Shown piece by piece: positions 23,897 through 33,708 of a stretch of DNA of 64,000 bases (position 1 is its first letter; each line of letters opens with the position of its first letter). Source of the DNA: Apodemus sylvaticus (taxonomy: Eukaryota > Chordata > Mammalia > Rodentia > Muridae); contig NC_067472.1 of NCBI RefSeq assembly GCF_947179515.1, positions 80,293,981 to 80,357,980 on the forward strand, given 5' to 3'. The notes beneath the pieces were generated by a model. The model was not told the origin of the DNA. It made no database searches and saw nothing but the letters and a program-made list of their open reading frames with translations. Made by a program: the position numbers and the translations under genes.

Positions 23897-24649
23897 CCTC
23901 CACTGTCCTCCTCCCTCAGCCTCCTCTGTCCTCCTCCCTCAGCCTCCTCTGTCCTCCTCCCTCAGCCTCCACTGTCCTCCCTCAGTCTCCACTGTCCTCC
24001 TCCCTCAGTCTCCACTGTCCTCCTCCCTCAGCCTCCACTGTCCTCCTCCCTCAGTCTCTACTGTCCTCCTCCCTCAGCCTCCACTGTCCTCCTCCCTCAG
24101 CCTCCACTGTCTTCCTCCCTCAGCCTCCACTGTCCTCTTACCTCAGCCTCCACTGTCCTCCTCCCTCAGCCTCCTCTGTCCTCTTCCCTCAGTCTCCACT
24201 GTCCTCCTCCCTCAGCCTCCTCTGTCCTCCTCCCTCAGCCTCCTCTGTCCTCCTCCCTCAGCCTCTTCTGTCCTCCTCCCTCAGCCTCCACTGTCCTCCC
24301 TCAGCCTCCTCTGTCCTCTTCCCTCAGTCTCTACTGTCCTCCTCCCTCAGTCTCTACTGTCCTCCTCCCTCAGCCTCCACTGTCCTCCTCCCTCAGCCTC
24401 CACTGTCCTCCTCCCTCAGCCTCCACTGTCCTCCTCCCTCAGCCTCCACTGTCCTCCTCCCTCAGCCTTTACTGTCCTTCTCCCTCAGCCTCCACTGTCC
24501 TCCTCCCTCAGCCTCCTCTATCCTCTTCCCTCAGTCTCCACTGTCCTCCTCCCTCAGCCTCCACTGTCCTCCTCCCTCAGCCTCCACTGTCCTCCTCCCT
24601 CAGCCTCCTCTGTCCTCCTCCCTCAGCCTCCACTGTCCTCCTACCTCAA
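23897..24649. repeat. 23-bp minisatellite, 33 units
   Basis: Units start CCTCCACTGTCC (or CCTCCTCTG, TCTCCACTG) and end CCCTCAG. 31 units are 23 bp and two (4th and 18th) are 20 bp by loss of CTC; a partial unit follows. The plus strand is almost pure pyrimidine. Since 23 is not a multiple of three, every frame cycles through all phases and stays open, so the 309- and 275-codon frames here (23,824-24,753 and 23,880-24,707) are artefacts. Confidence 0.97.
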
Positions 24650-24670
24650 CCTCCTCTGGCATCTCACCAG

Positions 24671-24696
24671 TGTGTGTGTGTGTGTGTGTGTGTGTG
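24671..24696. repeat. (TG)13 microsatellite
   Basis: Perfect dinucleotide run 21 bp after the minisatellite ends. Confidence 0.95.
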
Positions 24697-26160
24697 AAGC
24701 TCTCTGACTTTCTTTGGGAGCATTTGAGCTTAGATGTTGTCATGAGTGGGTAGTCAGTGCTTGGCATATCAAAGTGGTAAACACAGAGCCAAAAACAGAC
24801 TTCACGTCTTCACTCCTGGGGTGACGTGTGTCCTGTGGGGGAACCTGTTCTCCCTGGTCGACCCTAGTCATTTCTCATATTTGTTTCTGTAGAAAGATCT
24901 TGGACATGAGCCGAAGAGAGACAATGAGATGAATTGTTGAGATTATGAAGTTTATCAGAAGAGTTATCGATGCCACGGGCAGACGGCACGGAGGGGCTCT
25001 GAGGAGAGGCGGCAGGAGCAGAGGCCACAGGACTACTTTCCTGAGGATGGGGTAGTTCCGCAGCTCGAGGCTGCAGCTTTCCAAGACCAATGCTCTCTTT
25101 GCTGTAAGCTCATGTCCCCGGGTGAGGAGCCCGGCAGCTGGAAGAAAAGCCTGCCTCAGAGGGCGCCTGTGCTAGGGGAAGGACTGTTGCCAGCAAGGTG
25201 GCTGGATATCAACACCGCATTCTCAGGCCCACTGAACCAGTTCACCTCACTGAGCCCTCTGACTGACTCAGCCTCTTCATTCTTGATTGCCAGAACTTTC
25301 CCGTGTCTTAGGTTGAACAGAAATATCCACTATCCTCTGGTTTTGGTCATAACCACAGAGCATCGCCTCCACACAGCACTCTTACAGGTGTTTTCCGGGA
25401 GTCAGCTGCACAGGCCCACCGAAGGGCACTTTAAGGTGTCTCCGGGTCAGCCTTGCCTCTGGGCTCAGATAGCTGTTGCTCCTGCAGTCACAGTGTCAGA
25501 CCTTGCTCCTCTTCGGCGCTTGTCTTGATGTGTGCTCCAAATCTTCTGGCTCCATCCTCTCACCCTCCTCCCCAGCATCTCCTCAGCACCACTAGGCAGT
25601 GTGAGACTCCTTTAGAGAGAAAATAGAAAACCTCATGGCGGAGAAAACAGAAGACACTGAGGCACTGATGCCTTTATTCCAGCTGGCCACTGAGTTGTCA
25701 AGGCTTCCCTTTCTACAGCACACTTCCTAAGACAATGCTTAGCTGCCCCTGCTTCGAGGCTTCTCTCCTTTTGGAGTCTGCTCTGGATTCCTGGCTGCCC
25801 CGTGGAAACGTTGTCACCTAAACTGCCAACCTATGGACCATCTTGCTGGAACTCCTCCCACTCCCGTCTCTCCTGAGCATAGCCTGGGTCACTGTGGTGT
25901 GGGCTTCCCGCACATTGCTCTCTTTACAGCCTCCACTTCTTTCCCCCTCCTTTCTTGGGCCTTGGTCCCTGGGATTGCTGCTGTTCCTGGGGTCTATCTT
26001 TGCTCCTTAGCTTTTCTGTTTTGCACAAGAGGAAAACACATTGTCATGACAACAGAGGTGAGGCTCTCCCTAGCTGCAAACAGACTTTGCCAAGGCAAAA
26101 TACTGGCCCGTGGTTTCAGATTGGCTGGCTATGCCAGTCTTCTGTGAGATGCCCTTACTT
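24697..26160. other. Unique sequence, no gene assigned
   Basis: A 138-codon ATG frame at 25,112-25,528 plus lies in non-repetitive DNA, preceded by GC-richer DNA from 24,970. No family, splice pair or promoter is evident. A 104-codon frame at 25,833-26,147 is likewise unrecognised. Confidence 0.35.
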
Positions 26161-26261
26161 TGATTACATTTATTTGTGTGTGTGTGTGTGTGTATGTGTG
26201 ATACATATGTGGATCAGAAGGCAACTTTTGAGAGTCAGTTTTTCTACCATGTGGATCTAGT

Positions 26262-26690
26262 TGAAAAATGAGTATTGTGGTGTCACAAAAGAAATACACC
26301 ACCAGATAAAAGTTACCCAGCAAGGCAGTGCTTTCTTGTTAAAACAGTGTGCCATGCTTGATTATCAGATCACAATTAGCCAAAATGTCCTCTGGCTCAT
26401 CTTCAATTCAAGGCAGTTCCTAATGGCTGAGGTTCAACCCCACAATCTATTCCTGATTGGCTAAGTAAGCTAGAAAGCAGCCGGGGAGGGGCGGAACGTC
26501 CAGGGATAATGTAGACTATCTTAGGGGTTTAAGCAGTTCAGGGAATCCAGGTAGCAGATTACACCTGTTTCAACAAGCATGTTGGACAAACAAGTAACAA
26601 AAGGACTTTTCAGGAGCTGGGAGCATCAGGGAAAGTAGGCTTACAGCTTCTAATCCTGTCTGTAAGAAAAGAAATGACTGCATCTCTCAC
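26262..26690. mobile_element. Possible solitary LTR or other interspersed repeat
   Basis: The sequence style (GATTGGCTAAGTAAGC, GGGGAGGGGCGGAAC) resembles rodent LTRs, but no termini, primer site or coding part are seen. A (TG)n and worn B3 piece (26,173-26,260) precedes it. Weak call. Confidence 0.25.
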
Positions 26691-27404
26691 TTTAGGCTTG
26701 CATAGCAAGCGTCTTTACCCACTGAGACATACCCTTGACTCTGAATTCTGACAATGGTTTGAAAGGTTTTTCCAGACTGCAGGGCAAACCAACCATGCCA
26801 GCTTATATAAAGTTCTTTTTCATTGATATTTCAGTTACCAAGAATTTATTATTCACCGTTCCCAGTGGTTCACAGTTCATCTTCACAACCCTGTCCTCAG
26901 TCTGATACTATGGTTCTGTATAGATGTATAAAGACTCAGGCCAGGGGCTGACCCAGAGCTTTGTCCGAGAGCTCAGAGATTTTGGGTTCAAGAACCAGGA
27001 TTTATTTGATCTTGGCCTTCCACCTCCAGAGATCAATCTTTTAATGACCTCTGTACTGTTAGTCTCCCTTCTCAGTTGAAGACCTCTCCAGAGGATAAGA
27101 AGCTGTCCAAGACTCCAGGGGTGGTGAGAGGCTACGTGTGCTCTCAGAGATTGGACCGTGCACTTTGTACAGTTGTATAATTAGTCACTTTTCCTGTGCA
27201 TTTCCAGCTCTGAGATTCTCGTTTGGGATGCACGGAAAGGAAATGTGTTCAGCAGTCAGCTGAAGTGATTTCTTTGAAATTACTCCTTTTGGCAATTTCA
27301 TCATCATGCCTCACAATTCTTAGGTGGGTGGCTAAGGCTTAACCCGCGGTATTGGGCCACACTCCTCAGCTGCTGTCCTAGCTCTCCCTGCACATTGGTA
27401 AAAC

Positions 27405-27730
27405 GTTTCTGCCCCAGTAGTAAATTTCCCCCCTGATGGAATAAGCCAGATCAAGCAAAATTAAAAATATAAAAGCAGGTTTATTGGGAGCATACTCTTG
27501 GGCAGGTTCAGTGGTCTCAGAGAACGAGGCCAAAGAACTCTCCATGAGATGGAGAAAAGAACCTAGCAAAAAAGAAAGAAACGGAAGGCAGAGAGACAAA
27601 GAACAGAGTGTCAGAGAACAGAGTTTTAGGATGGCTGGGGAGGAGGCCTTTTATCTGCAACCCGCAACTGGGTGAGGACTTAAGCAACAGCTGGGTCCCC
27701 AAGAGCAGGCCAGTGGGATCACCTGTGTAC
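27405..27730. mobile_element. Possible LTR fragment
   Basis: AAAAATATAAAAGCAGGTTT, TCAGAGAACGAGGCCAAAG and an A/G-rich core read like a reversed rodent LTR; family not assigned. No viral gene is seen. Confidence 0.3.
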
Positions 27731-27762
27731 TAACAATTAGTTCTTTCAAGTCTTATATTCAG

Positions 27763-27843
<81 letters not shown>

Positions 27844-28165
27844 TCTCTTATGCTTTTTCCTGTGTTATGTGAGGTCAATGTTAGATGTGGTTCCCCAGAA
27901 TGCCTCCACTTTGTTTTTTGATATAATTAGTTCTTTCAAAACTCATATTCAGGACTTGTGTGTGTGTGTGATATCCTCTCTTATGCTTTTTCCTGTGTGA
28001 GGTCAGTGTTAGATGTGGTTCCGCAGAATGCCTCCACTTTGTTTTTTGATACAATTAGTTCTTTTAAATCTCATACTCAGGACTGGTGTGTCTGTGTGTG
28101 GGTTCGCGCACGGTTAGATGTGGTTCCCCAGAATGTCTTCACTTTGTTTTTTGATACAAGGACTC
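27731..28165. repeat. Three-unit tandem repeat with nested (TG)n(AG)n
   Basis: Units start AATTAGTTCTTT at 27,735 and 27,925 and AATTAGTTCTTTT at 28,053, each running through a TG tract, CTTATGCTTTTTCCTGTG, TTAGATGTGGTTCC and CACTTTGTTTTTTGATA. Unit 1 is longest because of (TG)n(AG)n at about 27,763-27,840; unit 3 lacks the CTTATG part. Confidence 0.9.
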
Positions 28166-28379
28166 TCTTTGCCTGGCCAGGTCTCTGCCTGGCCTGCAAG
28201 CACTTTACAGATTGTGCTAGCCAACCCCAGAACCGACTGTTTTAACTCCACTTAGTAGTAGCTCCTGAATGGTCACCGCTCAACCAGTAGCTGCAGAACC
28301 AAGTTTCTAGCACAGGCTACAGGAAAACAAAAGCCACATTCTTCCTCTCCAGTCTTAAGCCTGCATTAATTTTACTACG

Positions 28380-28760
28380 ACACAGGCCGTGGACTGTCCC
28401 GCCGTGGGCGCTCCTCCAGCTAGCGAGAGGCGGGGGCGGCGGAAGCCGTTCCGGGAAGTACGAAAACCGCGCGGGAAACCGAGTAGCTCGGAACGCAGCC
28501 CACAGGTGCGGAGGCGCCATGGCAACAGCGCAGGTTGGGGAAACGGAAGTACTCCCCTAGTGAGCAGGAGAGTGCGCATAGACTACCAATAGGAGCTTCA
28601 TTACTGGCGATCTCTCCGCCCAGGAGGCGGGCTCCGAGAGTGGCTTCCGGCGTGACCCCGCTGGTTTGCGGTACGTATTAAGACTTTGGGGTGCTGCGGG
28701 GACCAGAGCGGGCGGCTGTGGGCGATGGGATCGGCCGTGGGGTCGGTGCGGGCTTTGGCG
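28380..28760 (+). promoter_or_regulatory. Nsmce1: CpG-rich promoter of Nsmce1
   Basis: This is the clearest CpG-dense block of the window, in sharp contrast to CpG-poor flanks. No TATA box is visible. Ordered elements are an ETS-like GGAAGT near 28,452, an RFX X-box-like half site GCCATGGCAAC at 28,516-28,526, an ETS core CGGAAGT at 28,544-28,550, a CCAAT box at 28,586-28,590 and a reverse ETS site CTTCCGG at 28,644-28,650. A good splice donor follows at 28,671. This is the usual make-up of a housekeeping promoter with dispersed start sites. The position just before the Nsmce1 exons, and the absence of another CpG block before the start-codon exon, assign it to Nsmce1. Divergent transcription to the left is possible but not shown. 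Confidence 0.8.
28620..28670 (+). other. Nsmce1: Nsmce1 exon 1, non-coding (5' limit approximate)
   Basis: The right edge is set by the donor GTACGT at 28,671. The left edge is only a guess from the CCAAT box at 28,586 and the ETS site at 28,644. The start codon lies in the next exon, so this exon is 5' UTR. Intron 1 is about 4.9 kb (28,671-33,561). Gene-structure inference; no transcript data were used. Confidence 0.6.
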
Positions 28761-28844
28761 CTGGCGAGATACTGAAACCCACAAAGGGCATGGGTTGGAA
28801 CAACTCCATAACAAGTTGTTCATTTTTAATTTAAATTTGAACAA

Positions 28845-28965
28845 TTTGTCTTTTTGAGACAAGCTCGCACCATGCACCCTAGGCTGACCTGGAGCTCGAG
28901 TAGCTTCTGTCTCGATCTCCTGATGGGTCAGGCGGTGAAAGTGTGCCTTGCCATTAGCAGTGTTA
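28845..28965 (-). repeat. Worn B1, reverse (Nsmce1 intron 1)
   Basis: TTTTTGAGACAAGCTCGCAC, then CTAGGCTGACCTGGAGCTCG. Confidence 0.55.
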
Positions 28966-29307
28966 GGTGACAGCCATTTGTATCGTTCTATCCAAAACGA
29001 CCACACCCGCCTCGTGCCTGCACCCCCCACCCAAACCCCCTTTTGTTTTGTTTGTGGAGCCAGTATTTGAAAGCCCGAGGCTAAATGTGTTCAGAATCAT
29101 CCGTTTGTCCGATTTTGGAAAAGTCTAGGATTCCTGTGCTCTGTGTTGCACTTTGTCCTGATAACCCCCAATAACACCTCTAACCCAGACCAAGTTCTCA
29201 AACAGAAGTCTGGAGAAGTCTAGATAAGGAACCTAGATCATGGTTTTTGGTCTGTCTGTCAGTCAATCATCTACCTACCTATCTAAGCAATCTAATCTAT
29301 GATTATG

Positions 29308-29452
29308 TCTTCTAGACAGGGTTTCTCTTTGTAGCCCTGGTTATCCTGGAATTCATTCTGTAAATTAGGCTGGCCTGAAACTCAGATCTGCCTGCCTCTT
29401 CCTCCCGTGTGATGATGGGATTAAAGGTGCACCACCTCTGCCCAGCAACCAT
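29308..29452 (-). repeat. B1 SINE, reverse
   Basis: AGACAGGGTTTCTCTTTGTA, ATTAGGCTGGCCTGAAACTC, GGGATTAAAGGTGCACCACC. Confidence 0.9.
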
Positions 29453-30164
29453 GGTTTTATTATTTGTCCAGTTTTTTTAGAAAAAAAAAATGGACTGGAA
29501 GTGCCTTAAGAGAGACTGCTTTTGTAGTACCCTCCAGGGCCCCATCACCTCTGCCTGTGTGCTTTAGTGGCCTTAGATCCCTCCTTGTAAAACACAGTTC
29601 CTCAGGTGAGTTTCAAACCAGGCTGTGCCATCAGAGCCTTAACACTGCCCAGCACAGGCTATCCATGCTGGGCAAGCTTCTCTTACTCTGTAGACGCTTG
29701 GGTTTTAAAGTCCTTTGAGTGGGCTGCGCGTATCTATGGTTAATCCTCTCTGCACAGTCCCTTGTTGCAGATAGTTGTTATCATAGCCACAGCAAACATG
29801 GCTCCTGTGATCTGTTCCACACCCATTTTCTTACTGCCTTTCCCTACATCACACCATTTACTACTCTTCACTCATGAATATTTAAGTTGCCTTCAAGTAT
29901 TTTTGTTTTGTAACATACTTATAAAAATAAAACGAACACTTTGTGTGCCACCACCAGATTAAGAGCGGTATTAGTCCACCTCGCCCCTCCCTCCCCCATT
30001 GAATCCCCTTTCCAAAGTTTCCCACTGCTCTGAATTCTGTTTCCCTTGCTGCTGGTAGGCCTCACTAACTTGCTATGGCCCTGTGACAATCACTGTATAC
30101 AGACAGCTCTTTCAGTCTTTGGCATCCTGTGTAAATGTGTGACTTGCTTTTTGCATATGGTGTG

Positions 30165-30325
30165 GTTTTGTGTGTTTGTGGTTTGTTTTGTTTTATAGCA
30201 GTTTCTTTGTATCCCTGGCTGGCCTGGAACTGGCATTGTAGACCAGGTTGCCCTAACTCAAAGAGATCCACCTGCCTCTGCCTCAGCGTGCTGGGATGAA
30301 AGGCGTGTGCCACAATGCCCAGCTT
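30165..30325 (-). repeat. B1 SINE, reverse
   Basis: TCCCTGGCTGGCCTGGAACT, CAAAGAGATCCACCTGCC, GGGATGAAAGGCGTGTGCCA. Confidence 0.9.
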
Positions 30326-30589
30326 GCTACAGTGTGCTGTGAGCAGCACTGGTGTGGATGCAGTAGCCTTGCTTTCGTCCTCACTGTCCTGGATTCCACA
30401 GTGGGATTTGAATCCCTTTATATGGTTATTCCTTAGTTGATAAGGCATTTATTTATAGCACTGCCAGGTGTTTCTGGGGACATGCAAGTTTTTTAGAATC
30501 TGTTTTCCTCCAGAAGTAGATGAAAGTCATGGTCCAGGCATTCCACCACTTTTACCCAGCTGAAGATTCTTCTCTTTCTTTCCACTCCT

Positions 30590-30760
30590 CTTCTCTTCCC
30601 TCCTTTGGTATGTCCGAGTATGGGTGTGTCCGTGATGCCCTCAGAGACCTTGGGTCCCCCGAGCTGGACTTAACAGGTGGTTCTGAGGATGCTGGGAACA
30701 GAACTCTGGTCTTTAGTAAAAGCAGCACACGCTCTGAACCCCTGAGCAAGAGTCTGTAGC
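30590..30760 (-). repeat. B2/B3-type remnant, reverse
   Basis: GATGCTGGGAACAGAACTCT, CTTTAGTAAAAGCAGCACAC, then GCTCTGAACCCCTGAG. Confidence 0.5.
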
Positions 30761-30892
30761 CCACACTGGCCTGAAACTCCCTCCATCCAGAGTCCAGACT
30801 GACTTCAAACTTATCCTCTTGCCAAAGTTGTGTGAGTCCTGGGAATGCTGGTGTGCATTCCAGTGACCGTGCCAGCGTGTCTTTGGCTGGCT

Positions 30893-30942
30893 TGTGTGAT
30901 CACACGTGTCTTGTGTGATCACATGTGTTTGTGTGATCACAG
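30893..30942. repeat. Three spaced palindromes GTGTGATCACAC
   Basis: GTGTGATCAC begins at 30,894, 30,913 and 30,931; the first copy is a perfect 12-bp palindrome. Lies in Nsmce1 intron 1. Confidence 0.9.
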
Positions 30943-32244
30943 CTTTTAATGTGTCCTTGTTTATGCATCACCTCTCATGCTGCCTCTGCGTCTGCTCTTG
31001 CCTTTATTTTTCTCCTCCTCTTGATCCGCAGGGCTTCTTAGTGTATTCTGAAGAAGGCTCTGTGGTTAGTGTATTTTAAACACCTTCCAGCATGTCGCCT
31101 CCTCCCCTTCCTTCCCCTCCTCTGGTATTTTTGGTGAGGTTCTATAATGAAGTCAGCCAGTACTGTATTCTTTTATGCTTTGTTCTTTGTGGCTTTTGTG
31201 GACATCCTTTCCTACTCTATGTCTTTGCTACTTTGTAGCAAATACTTTGTAGCTTGAGCACATTTTATCACCTTGTTTTCTGTGTGTACTGACTCAGTGC
31301 CTGCTTTCTCCCTTTCTTCTGACTTCTGCTGCAGTGGCTGACCATTGCCAAGCCTGGCACAGATGTCTTGTCTTTACTTTGCTTCTCCCCTGTTCCCCCC
31401 CCCCCCCCCAAAGACTGGCTTCATGAGGCCCTGCATCACCAGACCTGGCTAGGATTATTTATAACTGCATTCCCTAAGTTCTGAGCGGATGGACTTTCCT
31501 TAGTCACCTCTTGGATATTGGCTTCTAACTTCATTGTCTCATAGTCAGCCCAGTCTGCAGCCTGGATCTGGCTGCCTTGGCCTGTCCTGTTCTGCAGCCA
31601 GCAGGGCAGGCAGGATGGCCCTCCCTTTTAGCTTTTGTTGTCCTGCAGGTCACCTCTCCCTATGTTCTTCGGGCTCCCGTGCACTTAGCGTTCCCTGTGT
31701 TCACTGTGTTGTCACCTCATGATTCCGAGAAGTGCATGTTCCCCATCCTACGGTGGATTTGTGTGTGCTGCTGCAACCCTGATAACTTAACGTGAAGGTT
31801 TGTGAGGCTTCCTGTAAAGGCCTCAGCATTTGAAGAAATGGTGTGCGCTTGTATGACCATTTGCCACTTTATGATGAACTTTATTTCTGCTAATCCCTTT
31901 TTTAAAAAAAAACATAAAGTACATTTGACTCATTAATAAAACCACACTAGCTCAGTTTGCAGGATAGATTTGTTTTTAATCTTTAACTTGGTTTTCTTCT
32001 TTATTTTCTCTTCCCCTCTCCTTTTCTCCCCTCCCTTATCCCAGGGTTGAACCTAGGGCCTGGTGCATTCTAGGTGAGCTCTCTGTTATTGAGCTATTTT
32101 TCTTCATTGTTATCATTAACCTAATTGTGTAGCCAGAATTCATGTTGCCTGTCACGCAGAGGCAGAAACTGAATCCTTAAGCCGTGCTTATTCATTGAGA
32201 TGGAAATCAGAGAAGACAAATAAAATTTTAAAAAGAAACCTCTG
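30943..32244. other. Nsmce1 intron 1, no further feature recognised
   Basis: Pyrimidine-rich intronic DNA with a C-run near 31,397-31,410 and a T/C-rich stretch near 32,000. No exon candidate was seen. Confidence 0.4.
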
Positions 32245-32405
32245 AGACAGGCATGGTAGTTCATGCGTTTAATCTTAGCATGCTCAGGAAACAGGGGCGC
32301 ACAGAGACAGGAGTATTTCTATGAGTTTGAGGCTAGCCTAGTCTTCATGGTGAGTTTTAAGCCAACCAGGACAATACAGTGTGACTCTTTCTCAAAAACA
32401 AACAA
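32245..32405 (+). repeat. B1 SINE
   Basis: GACAGGCATGGTAGTTCATG, TTTGAGGCTAGCCTAGTC, ACTCTTTCTCAAAAACAAAC. Confidence 0.8.
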
Positions 32406-32769
32406 GAATCTGCTTTCCTCTCCTCATGTGCAGAAAACTGATTTATACGGACTGGGAAACAGAGGCTGTCAGTCACTCCAAAGCATGGTCTTGGACCTCT
32501 GGTCACATGGTCAGCCTAGCTTCTGAGACTCTGGATGCTTTTCTGGGTATCCTCTGCGGAATTTTCCTTGTGTTTGGAGAGAGAGGGACTGGGGTGTGAT
32601 CTCGGTTGTGTGACTGCATAGCCTGCATCACCCACCCATCTTCAAACCCATGTGTGTAGTGCTTACCCGGCCCCGCCTGCCTGGCAGGAGCAGGTGTTTT
32701 GATCTGCCTTGTGTCATGTGTTTGTTTATCAGCTCTGATCTTTGCGGTTTGTAGAAAGATAAGTTTTTT

Positions 32770-32965
32770 ATTACATTTATTTTTGTATATATGCATGTCC
32801 CTCTGCGTGTGTGGGTGCACACATGTCGTAGTATTCCTGTAGAGGTCAGAGGAGAACTTGCAGGAATCGGTTCTCTTTCACCATGTGGGTCCTGGAGATT
32901 GAATTCAAGATGTGAGCCTCTGTGGCACTTGCCTTTACCTGCTAGGCCATGTTGCTGGGCTCAAA
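32770..32965 (-). repeat. B3 SINE, reverse
   Basis: TGTAGAGGTCAGAGGAGAAC, CTCTTTCACCATGTGGGTCC, GCCTTTACCTGCTAGGCCAT. Confidence 0.8.
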
Positions 32966-33291
32966 AGAGAGCTTTCTGTGAGAGAGCAGAGGAATGCAGA
33001 AGTGGCCCATAGTCCTCCTGATACATGTTTTATTGGCAGCTGGGGAGAGGGGAAGCTAGAGTCTGTTAAGGCCTTCTTGGCCGTGGGTACCATGCTTTAT
33101 AGAAAGAACACAGGCCTTGGCTTAGTTTCGCCAGGGTCCAGTCTCACGGTACAGGGTACAGACTCAAGAATTATGCGGTAGTGACTGGCTACACTGTTTA
33201 TCGCTGTGCTGTCCTCTCGCCTGTGTTAACTCACCAACTTACAGGAGTTCTTAGGAGAACATTTCTGGCATCTTTCCACTTTTTATGCTAG

Positions 33292-33335
33292 AGACTGAAT
33301 AAGATGGAGACGTCAGTGGTCCGGGTCACCACTTT
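33292..33335 (+). other. Candidate cryptic exon in Nsmce1 intron 1
   Basis: The pyrimidine tract CTTTCCACTTTTTATGCTAG ends at 33,291 and a perfect GTAAGT donor core starts at 33,336, bracketing 44 nt that contain an ATG (33,304). This is splice-site reading only; no transcript evidence. Confidence 0.25.
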
Positions 33336-33561
33336 GTAAGTAATTAGTTAGGAGGGCTGAGCATCAGTGCTTATGGCTCCAGAGTCTCCAGAACCAGTGG
33401 GATGGACTTGAGCTTACCACTGGTCCTTTTACTTCTGGAGTCATCAGCACAAGCTGAACTTTGACAGTCCCAATCAGTGTGTGTTTCTGAACATAATGGA
33501 CTGCAGACCCTCCGCCATTGCTCTAATGTGCATGCGGGTGACGGCCACACTTGTTTTCCAG

Positions 33562-33708
33562 CTCCCTCCGACATGCAGGGCAGCACAAGAAGAGGAGGAG
33601 CCATGACGGATGTGCATCGGCGCTTCCTCCAGCTGCTGATGACTCACGGTGTGCTGGAGGAGTGGGAGGTCCGGCGTCTGCAGAACCACTGCTACCAAGT
33701 CCATGACC
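33562..33708 (+). CDS. Nsmce1: Nsmce1 exon 2 (5' UTR end, start codon, residues 1-45)
   Basis: The acceptor TTGTTTTCCAG ends at 33,561 and the donor GTAAGT starts at 33,709. ATG is at 33,573. The exon ends one base into codon 46, and that base joins exon 3 to make Arg46. It encodes MQGSTRR, a second Met at codon 11, then TDVHRRFLQLLMTHG, the well-conserved NSE1 opening. Confidence 0.95.

Noticed and set aside
23824..24753. 309- and 275-codon frames, serine/proline/leucine-rich
   Set aside because: They are translations of the 23-bp minisatellite, which leaves all frames open; the residue pattern repeats every 23 codons and carries no domain.
26262..27730. A full endogenous retrovirus between two LTR-like blocks
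   Set aside because: The two blocks do not match each other, and no gag, pol or env-like frame lies between them.
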